From positions 1 through 7,990 of the forward strand of contig SKHU01000276.1 in assembly GCA_007116755.1 (NCBI GenBank): a stretch of DNA of 7,990 nt, given 5' to 3'. This document shows, piece by piece, positions 7,437 to 7,990 of the stretch. The stretch is from Alphaproteobacteria bacterium. Its GTDB lineage: Bacteria > Pseudomonadota > Alphaproteobacteria > Micavibrionales > CSBR16-224. Position 1 is the stretch's first letter. Each line of letters opens with the position of its first letter. Position numbers and translations under genes: made by a program. Below the pieces are notes generated by a model. The model did not search any database and was not told the DNA's origin. It worked only from the letters and a program-made list of their open reading frames with translations.

Positions 7437-7739
7437 AATTAAAGATTTATAAAACCTTTTTTTGTTGCCGTATCCTGCTTTATCGCCGCCGCATAAAATA
7501 ACGGCCTGTCTTGCGGGATCAAATGCAAAAGCACGCCATACGCCGCCACCGGCTTCCAGCCGTAATTCTTTCATATTGGCATGGCGCGATCCGGTTAGCG
7601 TATCGGCATGTGGGCGTTTTAGCCGTGGCCCTTCTTTTTCAAGTTCTTCAATTTTTGATATTAATGCTTCACGGGTTGGAATATTCAGTTCTTTGAATTC
7701 TTTTATAAACTCTACGTGAAATTTAACATCCCATACTAT
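7425..7739 (-). CDS. RelE/HigB (Gp49-like) toxin with no canonical start codon
   Basis: Predicted toxin of a type II module; relatives are ribosome-dependent or mRNA-directed RNases held inactive by the cognate HTH antitoxin. My translation of this strand gives about 104 residues ending IKKS before TGA at 7427-7425. Recognisable family features: WDVKFHVEFIKEF at the start, RPHADTLTGSRHANMKELRL in the middle, VWRAFAFDP, then GGDKAG and the closing KKRFYKSLI. The frame is intact from an in-frame TGA upstream, but between that TGA and the family-type N-terminus there is no ATG, GTG or TTG. I end the gene at ATA 7739-7737, six bases after GGAGG. The alternative is a lost start, making it a pseudogene. 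Four of nine leucine codons are TTA and ATA occurs internally, unlike pepA or holC nearby, which suggests acquisition. The order toxin then antitoxin is that of HigBA. Confidence 0.8.
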   Translation of the reverse strand: MVWDVKFHVEFIKEFKELNIPTREALISKIEELEKEGPRLKRPHADTLTGSRHANMKELRLEAGGGVWRAFAFDPARQAVILCGGDKAGYGNKKRFYKSLIKKS

Positions 7740-7745
7740 TATTTT

Positions 7746-7750
7746 CCTCC
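7746..7750 (-). promoter_or_regulatory. Strong Shine-Dalgarno sequence of the toxin gene
   Basis: On the minus strand CCGGAGGAAA precedes the toxin reading frame. GGAGG (7750-7746) is six bases before ATA 7739-7737, nine before GTA 7736-7734. The ATG at 7734-7732 is out of frame and reaches a stop after three codons. A good ribosome site with no good start is the basis of the ATA suggestion. Confidence 0.6.
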
Positions 7751-7767
7751 GGAGTATAAAAAATCAC

Positions 7768-7780
7768 CTTACATAGTAAG
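7768..7780. promoter_or_regulatory. 13-bp palindrome, candidate toxin-antitoxin operator
   Basis: CTTAC-ATA-GTAAG is an inverted repeat with perfect 5-bp arms, about 30 bp upstream of the toxin start. On the minus strand it contains TACTAT, a possible -10 box, with TTTACA further upstream at a spacing (20 bp) longer than usual. HTH antitoxins of this type generally repress their own promoter through such palindromes; binding here is inference. Confidence 0.4.
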
Positions 7781-7848
7781 TGTTTTGCATTAAGTTTCTG
7801 TAAACGGCAATTTCTTTTGAAATGCAGGGGAAAAATTTGATAAAGTTG

Positions 7849-7877
7849 TTAACAGCGTGGGAAATCGGTGCTATATC
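7849..7877 (+). promoter_or_regulatory. Sigma-70-type promoter for the right-edge gene
   Basis: TTAACA (7849-7854, five of six to TTGACA) and TATATC (7872-7877) are separated by exactly 17 bp, with TG at 7869-7870 giving an extended -10. Expected transcription start is near 7884, leaving a leader of about 44 bases rich in A before the Shine-Dalgarno sequence of the gene at 7928. Confidence 0.55.
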
Positions 7878-7927
7878 TTTCCCCGAAACGACAAACAAGA
7901 AGAATAAAAATTTTTCAGGAGGTTCCC

Positions 7928-7990
7928 GTGGTCAAAATCAGGCTGTTCAGTGTCTTCAGGGCGCTTTGCCTTGCAGCAGTTGCTGTTGCC
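7928..7990 (+). CDS. Start of an exported protein gene (partial, N-terminus only)
   Basis: AGGAGG at 7917-7922 is followed after five bases by GTG at 7928. The 21 codons in view read M-VKIRLFSVF-RALCLAAVAVA: a short basic region followed by an alanine- and leucine-rich hydrophobic stretch, which is the start of a signal peptide. An inner cysteine (residue 14) is in the hydrophobic part and is not a clear lipobox. The function cannot be told from this much. It has its own promoter and is transcribed away from the toxin-antitoxin genes. Confidence 0.7.
   Translation, partial: MVKIRLFSVFRALCLAAVAVA

Noticed and set aside
7462..7719. 85-codon plus-strand open frame
   Set aside because: It is the opposite strand of the toxin gene; the minus-strand reading has clear HigB-family sequence while this one does not.
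7803..7828. Imperfect hairpin GCAATTTC-TTTT-GAAATGC upstream of the right-edge gene
   Set aside because: One-base offset in the arms, located upstream of the predicted promoter, and no T run; no supported role.

Overview
The window reads as chromosomal DNA of an alphaproteobacterium with fairly high, but not extreme, GC content. The basis is gene content and order. The lptF-lptG pair for lipopolysaccharide export is transcribed divergently from pepA-holC (leucyl aminopeptidase and DNA polymerase III chi subunit), an arrangement I associate with Alphaproteobacteria. LptF and LptG also imply an outer membrane with lipopolysaccharide. I cannot place it more finely from the sequence alone.

Layout: lptG runs off the left edge (minus strand, 1-969) and its start overlaps the lptF stop (966-2132, minus). 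A 97-bp divergent spacer separates lptF from pepA (2230-3744, plus), and holC follows 33 bp later (3778-4230, plus). An M32-family metallocarboxypeptidase gene (4235-5767, minus) converges on holC with only 4 bp between stop codons. It is divergent, across 51 bp, from a secreted or membrane-anchored glucose/sorbosone-dehydrogenase-type beta-propeller protein (5819-6970, plus). All of these are housekeeping-like, tightly packed, GC-rich in codon choice and apparently intact.

The right end differs. A minus-strand RelE/HigB-type toxin gene (about 7425-7739) and its XRE-type antitoxin gene (6978-7346) form a HigBA-like module, toxin first. The toxin gene and its flanks are AT-richer than the rest and use TTA and ATA codons, suggesting acquired DNA. 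The toxin has a full family-like sequence and a strong Shine-Dalgarno sequence, but no ATG, GTG or TTG start. Either it starts at ATA or the start has been lost; this is the most notable observation here. A 13-bp palindrome upstream is a candidate autoregulatory operator. Finally, a well-formed promoter and ribosome site lead into a plus-strand gene whose first 21 codons, a likely signal peptide, lie at the right edge (7928-7990).

The genes cover envelope biogenesis (lptFG), peptide turnover (pepA, M32 peptidase), replication (holC) and a periplasmic oxidoreductase-like protein. I see no RNA genes, insertion sequences, CRISPR arrays or clearly new multi-gene system.
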